A DNA stretch of 55,393 nt from Candidatus Gemmiger faecavium. GTDB lineage: Bacteria; Bacillota; Clostridia; Oscillospirales; Ruminococcaceae. The position numbers and the translations under genes are program-made. Numbering within the stretch: the stretch's first letter is position 1; every line of letters begins with the position of its first letter. The notes under the pieces are model-generated. The model was not told the origin of the DNA, ran no database searches, and was given only the letters and a program-made list of their open reading frames with translations. Below are positions 32,673 to 40,339 of this stretch, piece by piece. Where the stretch lies: positions 1 to 55,393 of the forward strand of contig DXFO01000062.1 of NCBI GenBank assembly GCA_019114415.1, read 5' to 3'.

Positions 32673-33194
32673 TCAGAGCAAAGGCTCCTCCCGGTGTGCT
32701 CTGGCGTAGGCGATATACCCGGCGGTGTTCTCGGCGGTATTGGCCTGCTGCTCGGGGGTGACGCTGCCCCGCACACGGCCGGGCACGCCCATGACCACGC
32801 TGCCCGGCGGGACAAGGGTGCCCTCGGTGACAAGGGCGCCCGCCGCCACGATGCTGCCTCGGCCGATCACCGCGCCGTTCATGACGGTGGCGTGCATGCC
32901 GATCAGGGCATCGTCCTCCACCGTGCAGCCGTGGACCAGAGCGCAGTGGCCCACCGTCACGTTGCGGCCGATGTGGACGCCCTGGCCCTCCCCGGTGTGG
33001 AGCACCGCGCCGTCCTGGATGTTGCTGCCAGCCCCTACGAAAATGCTGCCGGAATCCCCCCGCAGCACGGCACCGTAAAAGACGCTGCTGTCCGGGGCAA
33101 GGTGCACATCTCCCACCAGAACGGCGTTTTCCGCCACAAAGGCAGGGCTGTCCAGCATGGGCTGCTTGCCCCCGAATGCTTTGATGAGCGCCAT
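32673..33194 (-). CDS. Gamma-carbonic anhydrase-like hexapeptide protein
   Basis: A 173-residue left-handed beta-helix protein of the YrdA/gamma-CA type. The ATG at 33194 is 8 nt after GGGAGGG; a TTG two codons earlier is in frame. Hexapeptide turns run through the first 130 residues, with metal-ligand type His in LHTGEGQGVHIG (near 66-77), VGHCALVHGC and GMHATVMNGA. The conserved MGVPGRVRG follows. Related proteins bind zinc, and some hydrate CO2, but activity in any one member is uncertain. It stands alone, divergent from the HAD phosphatase gene. Confidence 0.9.
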   Translation of the reverse strand: MALIKAFGGKQPMLDSPAFVAENAVLVGDVHLAPDSSVFYGAVLRGDSGSIFVGAGSNIQDGAVLHTGEGQGVHIGRNVTVGHCALVHGCTVEDDALIGMHATVMNGAVIGRGSIVAAGALVTEGTLVPPGSVVMGVPGRVRGSVTPEQQANTAENTAGYIAYARAHREEPLL

Positions 33195-33269
33195 ATCCAA
33201 ACCCTCCCGCTGAATTTTGTCAGCTCCATTGTACTACGGCGGGCGGGGCTTTGCAAAAGGGGGAAAATC

Positions 33270-33298
33270 TTGCGCCGCAAGGGGGGATATGGTACAAT
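33270..33298 (+). promoter_or_regulatory. Promoter of the HAD phosphatase gene
   Basis: TTGCGC (33270-33275) and TACAAT (33293-33298) have a 17-bp spacer. Confidence 0.7.
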
Positions 33299-33345
33299 TT
33301 TACCCGATCGAACCGTTGAATTTCACAGGATATGGGGGAACGACA

Positions 33346-34131
33346 ATGATCCGAATGGTATGCAGTGACCTGGACGGTACTCTGCTGCGCTATGACCAGC
33401 AGGAACTGGAGGACAGGATCCTGAACCAGATCCGCGCGCTGGCGGCCCATGGCATCCGGTTCTGCCCGGCCAGCGGACGGCAGTATACCAGCCTGAAACG
33501 CCTGTTTGCCCCGGTGGCCGAGCACTGTGTTTTTCTGTGTGAGAACGGCGGCGTGCTGTATGACAATGACCGGGTGCTGGCCAAAACGCCCATGCCCCGG
33601 GCGCTGGCGGAGGAGATCGCCTGGGATTTCTGGAACGACAGCGACGGCAAGGGAGAAGTCATGCTGTCGGGCGAAAACACCTCCTACCTGATGGAGCGCG
33701 GCCTGGGCATGACCGACCGCATCCGGTTTATCGGCAACCATTATTGCAGCATCCAGGACCCCGCCCAGATCCCCGAGGACATCGTCAAGGTGTCAGTGTA
33801 TCTGGAGGAAGGGGTGGGAAACTACGTGGACCGTTTTGTCCCCCGCTGGAAGCAGGCCAACGCCGCGGTGGCGGGACCCAAATGGATCGACACCACCTTT
33901 GCCAACAAGGGCATCGGCGTGAGCAAGATGTGCCAGGCCCTGGACATCCGCCCGGAGGAGGTCATGGCTTTCGGTGACAACTACAACGATGTTTCCATGC
34001 TGGACATCGTCGGTGCGCCCTACCTGATGCAGACTGCCGCCCAGCCGCTGCTGGACCGCTACCCCAACCACACCCCCTGCCCGGAGGATACCATCCAGGC
34101 ACTGCTGGATACCCTGGAAAGCGGCAAATAA
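33346..34131 (+). CDS. Cof-type HAD phosphatase
   Basis: A 261-residue HAD phosphatase of the Cof/YbjI group. Motif I is CSDLDGTLLR (Asp9 as nucleophile, Asp11), motif II lies in FCPASGRQYTSL (near residue 43), and motif IV is FGDNYNDVSML (near residue 207). An alpha/beta cap of type C2B lies between. The ATG at 33346 follows GGGGGAA; the upstream frame overlaps the promoter and is not coding. Such enzymes remove phosphate from sugar phosphates, FMN or similar small molecules. The substrate here is unknown. Confidence 0.92.
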   Translation: MIRMVCSDLDGTLLRYDQQELEDRILNQIRALAAHGIRFCPASGRQYTSLKRLFAPVAEHCVFLCENGGVLYDNDRVLAKTPMPRALAEEIAWDFWNDSDGKGEVMLSGENTSYLMERGLGMTDRIRFIGNHYCSIQDPAQIPEDIVKVSVYLEEGVGNYVDRFVPRWKQANAAVAGPKWIDTTFANKGIGVSKMCQALDIRPEEVMAFGDNYNDVSMLDIVGAPYLMQTAAQPLLDRYPNHTPCPEDTIQALLDTLESGK

Positions 34132-34170
34132 AAGAGGATGATTCCTGCATAACTGCAAAAAAGAACCCCT

Positions 34171-34206
34171 GCGCCCCGGCTGTGCAAAAGCAGCCGGGGC
34201 GCTTTG
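34171..34206 (+). terminator. Terminator after the HAD phosphatase gene
   Basis: GCGCCCCGGCTG (34171-34182) pairs exactly with CAGCCGGGGCGC (34191-34202); the T-run is short (TTT). Confidence 0.7.
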
Positions 34207-34279
34207 GCATAGAAAGTTCCAAAAAGTTGTCAAATCTTGTCTGAATGCACAAAATGCCCGGCTGTGCCCGGGTTTTGAG

Positions 34280-34308
34280 TTGACGTTCTGTGAGAAAAAT
34301 GCTAATAT
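34280..34308 (+). promoter_or_regulatory. ptsH promoter
   Basis: TTGACG (34280-34285) and TAATAT (34303-34308) are 17 bp apart. The -35 is strong and the -10 moderate. Leader about 50 nt. Confidence 0.65.
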
Positions 34309-34364
34309 AACTATGCTAAAACTTTGGCTTAATCTGGTTTAAGCCTATGATTCGGGAGGTTACC

Positions 34365-34622
34365 ATGAAACAGTTCGTATATACCATCCAGGAGGCGGTG
34401 GGTATCCATGCCCGTCCGGCCGGCCTGCTGGTCAAGGAAGTCAAAAAGTATCAGAGCACCGTTACCATCACCAAGGGCGACGCTTCTGTCAATGCTCTCA
34501 AGCTGATGGCCCTGATGGGCATGGGCGTCAAGTGCGGCGACACTGTCACCGTTACCGTTGAGGGTGCCGACGAGGATACCGCTGCTCCCGCTCTGGAGAC
34601 CTTCTTCCACGAGCATCTGTAA
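34365..34622 (+). CDS. ptsH: HPr family phosphocarrier protein
   Basis: An 85-residue HPr that carries phosphate from EI to the sugar-specific EIIA proteins. The active-site His15 is in GIHARPAGLLV. I chose the ATG at 34365 behind CGGGAGG; six codons earlier there is another in-frame start without a site. Position 46, the regulatory Ser of Bacillus HPr, is Lys here (SVNALKLMALMGMGV). Phosphorylation by HPr kinase and CcpA-type catabolite control through this protein are therefore unlikely. HPr relatives with Lys there are known in Clostridia. ptsI follows 156 bp downstream; the gap has a possible weak hairpin (about 34653-34733). Confidence 0.93.
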   Translation: MKQFVYTIQEAVGIHARPAGLLVKEVKKYQSTVTITKGDASVNALKLMALMGMGVKCGDTVTVTVEGADEDTAAPALETFFHEHL

Positions 34623-34778
34623 GCGGAACGACATCCGTTGATCTGACGCAAAACAGCGGCTGCCCGCTGGCTTACGGCGACTGCGGCTATGCTGCCGCGT
34701 CCCACCGGGCCGGGGACAGCCGTTTTTGGCGTCCGGCGTCCGCCGGAGTGTGGACAAGCAAGTAAGGAGAGAGTAGAA

Positions 34779-36458
34779 ATGATCACCATTCAGGGCAAGG
34801 GGGTCTCTTCCGGGGTCGGTATCGGCCCGCTGTATTTTTATCACCGCGCCAAAACCACCATCACCCGTTATCAGGTAGAGGATGTGGATGCCGAGTGGCA
34901 GCGCTTCAAGGACGCGCAGACCACCGCTATTGAGCAGCTGGGTGAGCTGGCCGAGAAGGCCCGCGCCGAGGCCGGCGACGAAGCCGCCATGCTGTTCGAG
35001 ACCCATCAGATGATGGCCGAGGACCTGGACTACGAGGAAGCCATCGAGGCTCTCGTCAAGGAGCAGAAGAGCAATGCCGAGGCTGCCGTCACCGACGTGG
35101 CGGTGCAGTTTGCACAGATGTTCGAGTCCATGGACGACAGCTATATGCAGGCCCGTGCGGCTGACGTCAAGGACGTTTCCCGCCGGATTTTGTCCATTCT
35201 GAACGGCACCGTAGAGGGCGGTATCGCCTCCGAGGTCCCCGTTCTGCTGGCGGCCGACGACCTGGCCCCCTCCGAGACGGTCCAGCTGGATAAAACCAAG
35301 ATCCTGGGCTTCATCACGGCGGGCGGTTCCGGTTCCAGCCACACCGCCATTCTGGCCCGCACCATGGGCATCCCCGCCATCGTGGGTGTGGGCGACGCCC
35401 TCAAGCCGGAGTATGAGGGCCGTCAGGTCATCATCGACGGAGCCACCGGCAATGTCGTCATCGATCCCGACGACATGACCCGTGACCGCCTGCTGAAAAA
35501 GCGGGAGGAGCAGCTGCGTCTGCAGCGCCTGCTGGAATCCCTCAAGGGCCAGCCCAACATCACCAAGGACGGCAAGAGCATCCGCATCTACTGCAACATC
35601 GGCAGCCCCGAGGATGTCCACGCCGTTCAGGTCAACGACGGCGGCGGCATCGGCCTGTTCCGCAGCGAATTTTTGTACCTCAACTGCGACGATTATCCCA
35701 CCGAGGATCAGCAGTTTGAAGCATACAAGCAGGTCCTTTCCGACATGGAGGACAAGGAAGTCATCATCCGTACCTGCGACATCGGCGCCGACAAGCAGAT
35801 CGGTTACTTCAACCTCCCCAAGGAGGACAACCCTGCCATGGGCATGCGCGCTCTGCGCATCAGCCTGACCCGGCCGGACTTCTTCCGCACCCAGCTCCGC
35901 GCCCTGTACCGTGCATCGGCTTACGGCAAGCTGGGCATCATGTTCCCCATGGTCACCAGCGTGTGGGAAGTCCGCGAAGCCAAGAAACTGTGTGAGGAAG
36001 TCAAGCGCGACCTCAAGGCAGAGGGCATCCCGTACAGTGAGGACGTCCAGATCGGCGTCATGATCGAGACCCCCGCCGCGGCCATCATGTCCGACCGTCT
36101 GGCCAAGGAAGTGGACTTCTTCAGCTGCGGCACCAACGACCTGACCCAGTACACTCTGGCCTGCGACCGTCAGAACAACGACCTGGGCCGCTTCTATGAC
36201 CCGCATCATCCCGCCGTTCTGCGCCTGCTGCAGATGGTGGTGGAGAACGCCCACAAAAACGGCATCTGGGTCGGCATCTGCGGCGAGCTGGGCGCGGACC
36301 TGACTCTGACCGAGACCTTCCTGGCCATCGGCATCGACGAGCTGTCCGTCAGCCCCCGCGCGGTCCTGCCCCTGCGCAATGCGGTGCGCATGACCGATAC
36401 CCGCGAGAGCAGCCCCCGCATCCTGGAGGCGCTGAACAACGAGTATCAGGCGACCTGA
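34779..36458 (+). CDS. ptsI: PTS enzyme I (phosphoenolpyruvate-protein phosphotransferase)
   Basis: A 559-residue cytoplasmic enzyme of normal length that takes phosphate from PEP and passes it to HPr. The N-terminal HPr-binding and phospho-His part has GGSGSSHTAILAR, with the active His near residue 188. The C-terminal PEP-binding barrel has CDIGADKQIGYF, GIMFPMVTS, GTNDLTQYTLACDRQN and ICGELGAD with its catalytic Cys. I chose the ATG at 34779 after AAGGAGAGAG. It follows ptsH and ends at a strong terminator. It would supply phosphate to TreB-linked trehalose uptake. Confidence 0.96.
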   Translation: MITIQGKGVSSGVGIGPLYFYHRAKTTITRYQVEDVDAEWQRFKDAQTTAIEQLGELAEKARAEAGDEAAMLFETHQMMAEDLDYEEAIEALVKEQKSNAEAAVTDVAVQFAQMFESMDDSYMQARAADVKDVSRRILSILNGTVEGGIASEVPVLLAADDLAPSETVQLDKTKILGFITAGGSGSSHTAILARTMGIPAIVGVGDALKPEYEGRQVIIDGATGNVVIDPDDMTRDRLLKKREEQLRLQRLLESLKGQPNITKDGKSIRIYCNIGSPEDVHAVQVNDGGGIGLFRSEFLYLNCDDYPTEDQQFEAYKQVLSDMEDKEVIIRTCDIGADKQIGYFNLPKEDNPAMGMRALRISLTRPDFFRTQLRALYRASAYGKLGIMFPMVTSVWEVREAKKLCEEVKRDLKAEGIPYSEDVQIGVMIETPAAAIMSDRLAKEVDFFSCGTNDLTQYTLACDRQNNDLGRFYDPHHPAVLRLLQMVVENAHKNGIWVGICGELGADLTLTETFLAIGIDELSVSPRAVLPLRNAVRMTDTRESSPRILEALNNEYQAT

Positions 36459-36482
36459 TCCCCCTATTTCATGAGATATGGC

Positions 36483-36518
36483 CGGGAGCCCGGACCGCGG
36501 TCCGGGCTCCCGCTTTTT
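36483..36518 (+). terminator. Terminator of ptsHI
   Basis: CGGGAGCCCGGACC (36483-36496) and its exact inverse continue without a loop of extra bases (CGCGG centre) to 36512; CTTTTT follows. Confidence 0.9.
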
Positions 36519-36554
36519 GTGCCTGTATGCCTCGGGAGGGGCGGCAAAAGACAA

Positions 36555-36590
36555 AGATTTGCCGCTGTACGGCAAAAAGTATGCAAATCT
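36555..36590. repeat. Nested inverted repeat upstream of the alcohol dehydrogenase
   Basis: AGATTTGC (36555-36562) and GCAAATCT (36583-36590) enclose TTGCCG-CTGTA-CGGCAA (36559-36575). CGGCAAAA also recurs directly at 36542, 36570 and 36624. It could be a regulator site for the alcohol/aldehyde dehydrogenase pair. No convincing promoter is seen in 36519-36743. Confidence 0.5.
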
Positions 36591-36743
36591 CGCCATAAAA
36601 AAATGGGACTGACCGCAGAAATCCGGCAAAACGACAGTAGGAATATTTCCTCGGAAGTGCTAAAATGATTCGGGAAATTTAGTTATAAATCCGGAGGCAT
36701 CCGGGAACATTGATAATGCCTGAATACCGGGGAGGCCATGTCC

Positions 36744-38057
36744 ATGAATATCGTCAAAAAAGTCTACTGCCGTACCTTCCAGTTCGTCATGCGCACCGCG
36801 CTGCCCTTTCTGCCCTACCGGGAGCCCAAGCTGCTGGACGGTGTGAACGGCGTGGCCGAGCTGCTGAAACAGAAAAAAATCGCCCGGGTGCTGCTGGTCA
36901 CCGATAAAGGCATCCGCAGCCACCACCTGACCGAGCCGCTGGAGCAGGCCCTGGCCGATGCGGGCATCGGCATCAGCATTTTTGACGAGACTGTGGCCAA
37001 CCCCACCATTGCCAACGTGGAAGCCGCCCGCCAGATGTATCTGGACGACGGCTGCGGCGCTATCATCGCCTTTGGCGGCGGCTCCTCCATGGACTGCGCC
37101 AAGGCTGCCGGCGCCCGCATTGCCCGGCCCCGCAAGCCCCTCTCCCGCATGGAAGGCCTGCTGCAGGTCCTGCTGCCGCTGCCTTTGCTCATCGCGGTGC
37201 CCACCACCGCCGGTACCGGCAGCGAGACCACTCTGGCCGCCGTCATCACCGACGGCGAGACCCATCACAAGTACCCCATCAACGACTTTGCCCTCATTCC
37301 GTCCTATGCCCTGCTGGACCCGGAGGTTACCGTGGGCCTGCCGCCCATGCTCACCGCCACCACCGGCATGGACGCCATGACCCACGCGGTGGAAGCCTAC
37401 ATCGGCGGCTCCACCACCCGCGGCACCCGGGAAGCTGCCGTCACCGCCGTGCGGCTCATTCTGGAAAGCCTGCCCGTGGCCTGGGAGAACGGCGGCGACC
37501 TGACTGCCCGCGCCAAGATGCTGCGGGCGGCTTACCTGGCGGGCACTGCCTTCACCAAGAGCTACGTGGGCTACGTCCATGCGGTGGCCCATTCCCTGGG
37601 CGGCCAGTACGGCATCGCCCACGGTCTGGCCAATGCGGTGCTGCTGCCCGAAGTGCTGGAAGCCTACGGTCCCGCCGCCCATAAGCGTCTGGGCCGCCTG
37701 GCTTTGGAAGTGGGCGTGGCCAGCGCCAACGATACCCCGGCCGAGGCCTCGGCCAAGTTCATCGCCCGTATCCGGGAGATGAACGCCCGCATGGAGATCC
37801 CCCGCACGCTGGAAGGCATCCGGGAGGAGGACCTGCCCAAGCTGGCCCGCAACGCCGACCATGAGGCCAATCCCCTTTACCCTGTGCCTGTCCTGATGGA
37901 CGCCCAGGAACTCCAGGCTTTGTACCGCCTGGTCATGCCCAAAACGGAGGAAAACACCAATGACAGAACAACAGATCGCGCAGGTGCTGGAAAGTCAGCG
38001 CAGATTCTTTTCGACGGGCAAAACGCTGCCCAGAGCCTTTCGAGCAAAGGCGCTTGA
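36744..38057 (+). CDS. Iron-containing alcohol dehydrogenase
   Basis: A 437-residue type III alcohol dehydrogenase that interconverts alcohols and aldehydes with NAD(P). I chose the ATG at 36744, 8 nt after GGGGAGG. The nucleotide motif GGGSSMDCAKA lies near residue 111, and metal-site motifs are GMDAMTHAVEAY (near 210) and VHAVAHSLGGQYGIAHGLANA (near 274-294). Homology seems to end near LYRLVMPK, residue 398. The last 39 residues are read from inside the start of the next gene in another frame and look unlike protein from this family. That suggests a lost stop, a natural frameshift or a sequence error near 37940-37960. Confidence 0.9.
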   Translation: MNIVKKVYCRTFQFVMRTALPFLPYREPKLLDGVNGVAELLKQKKIARVLLVTDKGIRSHHLTEPLEQALADAGIGISIFDETVANPTIANVEAARQMYLDDGCGAIIAFGGGSSMDCAKAAGARIARPRKPLSRMEGLLQVLLPLPLLIAVPTTAGTGSETTLAAVITDGETHHKYPINDFALIPSYALLDPEVTVGLPPMLTATTGMDAMTHAVEAYIGGSTTRGTREAAVTAVRLILESLPVAWENGGDLTARAKMLRAAYLAGTAFTKSYVGYVHAVAHSLGGQYGIAHGLANAVLLPEVLEAYGPAAHKRLGRLALEVGVASANDTPAEASAKFIARIREMNARMEIPRTLEGIREEDLPKLARNADHEANPLYPVPVLMDAQELQALYRLVMPKTEENTNDRTTDRAGAGKSAQILFDGQNAAQSLSSKGA

Positions 38058-39339
38058 GGACCTTCAGAACGCCATCCTCCGCCACGAGGAGGAGATCAAC
38101 GCCGCGCTGAAAGCCGACCTGGGCAAGGGCGCTGTGGAAAGCTACATGTGCGAGACCGGCATGACCCTGTCCGAGCTGAGCTGGATGCGCCGCCACCTGG
38201 CGGGGCTGATGCGCGGCCATACCGTCATGACCCCGCTGGCTCAGTTTGCGGCCCACAGCTTCCGCAGCCCGTCGCCTTACGGCAATGTGCTCATCATGAG
38301 CCCCTGGAACTATCCCCTGATGCTGACGCTGGAACCCCTTATCGACGCCCTGGCCGCCGGCAACACCGCCGTGGTCAAGCCCAGCGCCTATGCCCCGGCT
38401 ACCTCTGCCGTCATCCAGAAACTCATTGCCGAGTGCTTTGACCCCGAGTACGTCTTTGTGGTCACCGGCGGCCGCGCCGAAAACCAGGCCCTGCTCAACC
38501 AGAAGTTTGACAAGATCTTTTTCACCGGCGGCAAGGCGGTGGGCCGGGAAGTGCTGCGCCATGCGGCGGAGTACCTGACCCCCGTCACCCTGGAACTGGG
38601 CGGCAAAAGCCCCTGCATCGTGGACGCCACCGCCAACATCCGTCTGGCGGCCAAGCGCATCGTCTTTGGCAAGTACCTCAACTGCGGCCAGACCTGCGTG
38701 GCTCCCGATTATCTCTACTGTGAGGCATCCATCCGGGACGAGCTGGTCCAGGCCATCCGGGAGGAGATCACCGCCCAGTTCGGCGCCGATCCTCTCCAGA
38801 ATGAGAACTACGGCAAGATCATCAACCAGAAGCATTTTGAACGCATTCTGGGCCTGATCGACCCTGCCAAGGTGGTGGCGGGGGGCAACGCCGATGCCCA
38901 GGCCCTGCGCATTGCCCCCACCGTCATGACCGACGTTACCTTTGACGATGCCGTCATGGGGGAGGAGATCTTCGGACCCATCCTGCCGGTGCTGACCTGG
39001 AACAGCCTGGACGAGGCCATCGCCCAGGTGGAGAGCCGCCCCCATCCGCTGGCCCTCTACTTCTTTACCTCCAGCAGCGCCAACCGCAAGCAGGTGCTGT
39101 CCCGCTGCCGGTTCGGCGGCGGCTGCATCAACGATACCATCATCCATCTGGCCACCAGCGCCATGCCCTTCGGCGGCGTGGGGGAGAGCGGCATGGGCGG
39201 CTACCACGGCAAGGCCGGGTTTGAGGAATTCAGCCACACCCGCAGCATCGTGGACAAAAAGACCTGGATCGACCTGCCCATGCGCTACCAGCCCTATACC
39301 AGCCTGAAAGACCGGATGATCCGCATGTTCCTGCGCTGA
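37960..39339 (+). CDS. Aldehyde dehydrogenase (class 3-like)
   Basis: A 459-residue NAD(P)-dependent aldehyde dehydrogenase without an N-terminal extension, similar in plan to YwdH/class 3 enzymes. Motifs are SPWNYPLMLTLEPLIDALAAGN (near 109-130), FTGGKAVGREV, the catalytic Glu in ELGGKSPCIV (near 209-218) and the catalytic Cys in NCGQTCVAPDY (near 240-250). The C-terminus has FGGVGESGMGGYHG. ACGGAGG precedes its ATG, which lies inside the alcohol dehydrogenase frame, giving a 98-nt overlap. The pair could take an alcohol to the acid or run the reverse; the substrate is unknown. Confidence 0.93.
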   Translation: MTEQQIAQVLESQRRFFSTGKTLPRAFRAKALEDLQNAILRHEEEINAALKADLGKGAVESYMCETGMTLSELSWMRRHLAGLMRGHTVMTPLAQFAAHSFRSPSPYGNVLIMSPWNYPLMLTLEPLIDALAAGNTAVVKPSAYAPATSAVIQKLIAECFDPEYVFVVTGGRAENQALLNQKFDKIFFTGGKAVGREVLRHAAEYLTPVTLELGGKSPCIVDATANIRLAAKRIVFGKYLNCGQTCVAPDYLYCEASIRDELVQAIREEITAQFGADPLQNENYGKIINQKHFERILGLIDPAKVVAGGNADAQALRIAPTVMTDVTFDDAVMGEEIFGPILPVLTWNSLDEAIAQVESRPHPLALYFFTSSSANRKQVLSRCRFGGGCINDTIIHLATSAMPFGGVGESGMGGYHGKAGFEEFSHTRSIVDKKTWIDLPMRYQPYTSLKDRMIRMFLR

Positions 39340-39380
39340 GCCCGCGGACACAGTTCGGACGAATTTGTATTCTATCATAC

Positions 39381-39423
39381 AGGGGAGGAGGAAAGCCCGC
39401 CCGGGCCGGAATCCTCCCCCTTT
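39381..39423 (+). terminator. Terminator after the aldehyde dehydrogenase gene
   Basis: GGGGAGGA (from 39382) pairs with TCCTCCCC (ending 39419) with a C/G-rich inner part; CTTTG follows. Confidence 0.75.
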
Positions 39424-39468
39424 GTGTACCCCGGCGTGGGGGAAAACTGTCTTGCGGGAGGGAACGCC

Positions 39469-40254
39469 ATGAAACGAATTTGTTCTGCTTTGTGCGTGCT
39501 GCTGGCGGCGGGGCTGCTGGCAGGCTGCACCGTGTCCATCCAACTGCCCGGCGGGGAAGCGACCCCCGCGCCCGACCCCACCCCTGAGGCGGTGACGGAA
39601 GCTACCCCCACACCCCAGCCGGTGCAGGCGACCCCCACGCCCACGCCTGCGCCCACCCCGGCGGGGGAGGAAGTGGACAGCCCGGAGGTCTTTCTGACCC
39701 CCGAACAATATGACGTCTACACCCGGGCGGACAAGGCATCCCAGCCGCTGTACGGGGATACCTTCTCGGTCATGTATCAGTACGGCTGGGACTACTCCGA
39801 CCAGCCGGAGGTGGAAAGGCAGGCGGACACCGGCACCACCTTCCGCTACCAGATCCTGGAGGGGGAGAACGCCACCCTGGAATACTACCGGGAACAGCTC
39901 CTCACCGTGTTCACTCCGGAATTTCTAGAGGAGCGGGGCTTTGATTGGCGGTTCATCTCCATCGACGGCAAGCTGGCCGCGGCGGACATCGGCATCGGCG
40001 GCAACAGCGAGCTGTCCGATGTGCCCGATACCTTCCAGCTCATTTCGGCGGACGACAATACGGTGGAGTTTTACCGCATTGCCCATTACACCATCCCCCG
40101 GGAAGGGGAGAACACCGAGGATTACATCGCCCGGCGGGCGGTCAGCTATGACAAGGTGGGACACCTTACCATCCGTCTGGTCAATACCGAAAACGGCTGG
40201 CGGGTGGACGCCTATGGCCGACCGTCCTTTGCAGGCCCCGACGACGGGGAATAA
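39469..40254 (+). CDS. Predicted lipoprotein with P/T-rich linker
   Basis: A 261-residue exported protein. The start ATG at 39469 follows GGGAGGGAA. The signal peptide ends in a lipobox (LLAGCTVS, Cys near residue 20). Residues 28-70 are a Thr/Pro/Ala-rich spacer that should hold the domain away from the membrane through the cell wall. The C-terminal domain (about 75-261) has VMYQYGWDYSDQPEVER, LEYYREQLLTVFTPEFL and IRLVNTENGWRVDAYGRP, and I do not recognise it. It is transcribed alone between two terminators, with no clear promoter found. Confidence 0.75.
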   Translation: MKRICSALCVLLAAGLLAGCTVSIQLPGGEATPAPDPTPEAVTEATPTPQPVQATPTPTPAPTPAGEEVDSPEVFLTPEQYDVYTRADKASQPLYGDTFSVMYQYGWDYSDQPEVERQADTGTTFRYQILEGENATLEYYREQLLTVFTPEFLEERGFDWRFISIDGKLAAADIGIGGNSELSDVPDTFQLISADDNTVEFYRIAHYTIPREGENTEDYIARRAVSYDKVGHLTIRLVNTENGWRVDAYGRPSFAGPDDGE

Positions 40255-40272
40255 ACCGGAAGAGACAAAACA

Positions 40273-40310
40273 AGCCCCCGGCAGGAGCGATACCTGCCGG
40301 GGGCTGCTTT
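40273..40310. terminator. Bidirectional terminator
   Basis: AGCCCCCGGCAGG (40273-40285) pairs exactly with CCTGCCGGGGGCT (40293-40305), with T-rich runs on both sides. It serves the lipoprotein gene and the metal-efflux operon. Confidence 0.9.
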
Positions 40311-40339
40311 ATATGGATAAACGGGTCATAAAGGAGCGA

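Noticed and set aside
32478-33368. Plus-strand open frame through the small-RNA unit and across the carbonic anhydrase gene
   Set aside because: It begins before the predicted transcript start, passes through a terminator and reads the opposite strand of a clear gene. The peptide has no family features.
34623-34778. Possible riboswitch or attenuator between ptsH and ptsI
   Set aside because: Only a weak long-range hairpin ending in TTTTT (near 34653-34733) is seen, with no conserved aptamer pattern; kept as a note in the ptsH entry.
36519-36743. Possible CRISPR-like or mobile-element repeats before the alcohol dehydrogenase
   Set aside because: The repeats are 8 bp, unevenly spaced and without regular spacers or a transposase nearby.
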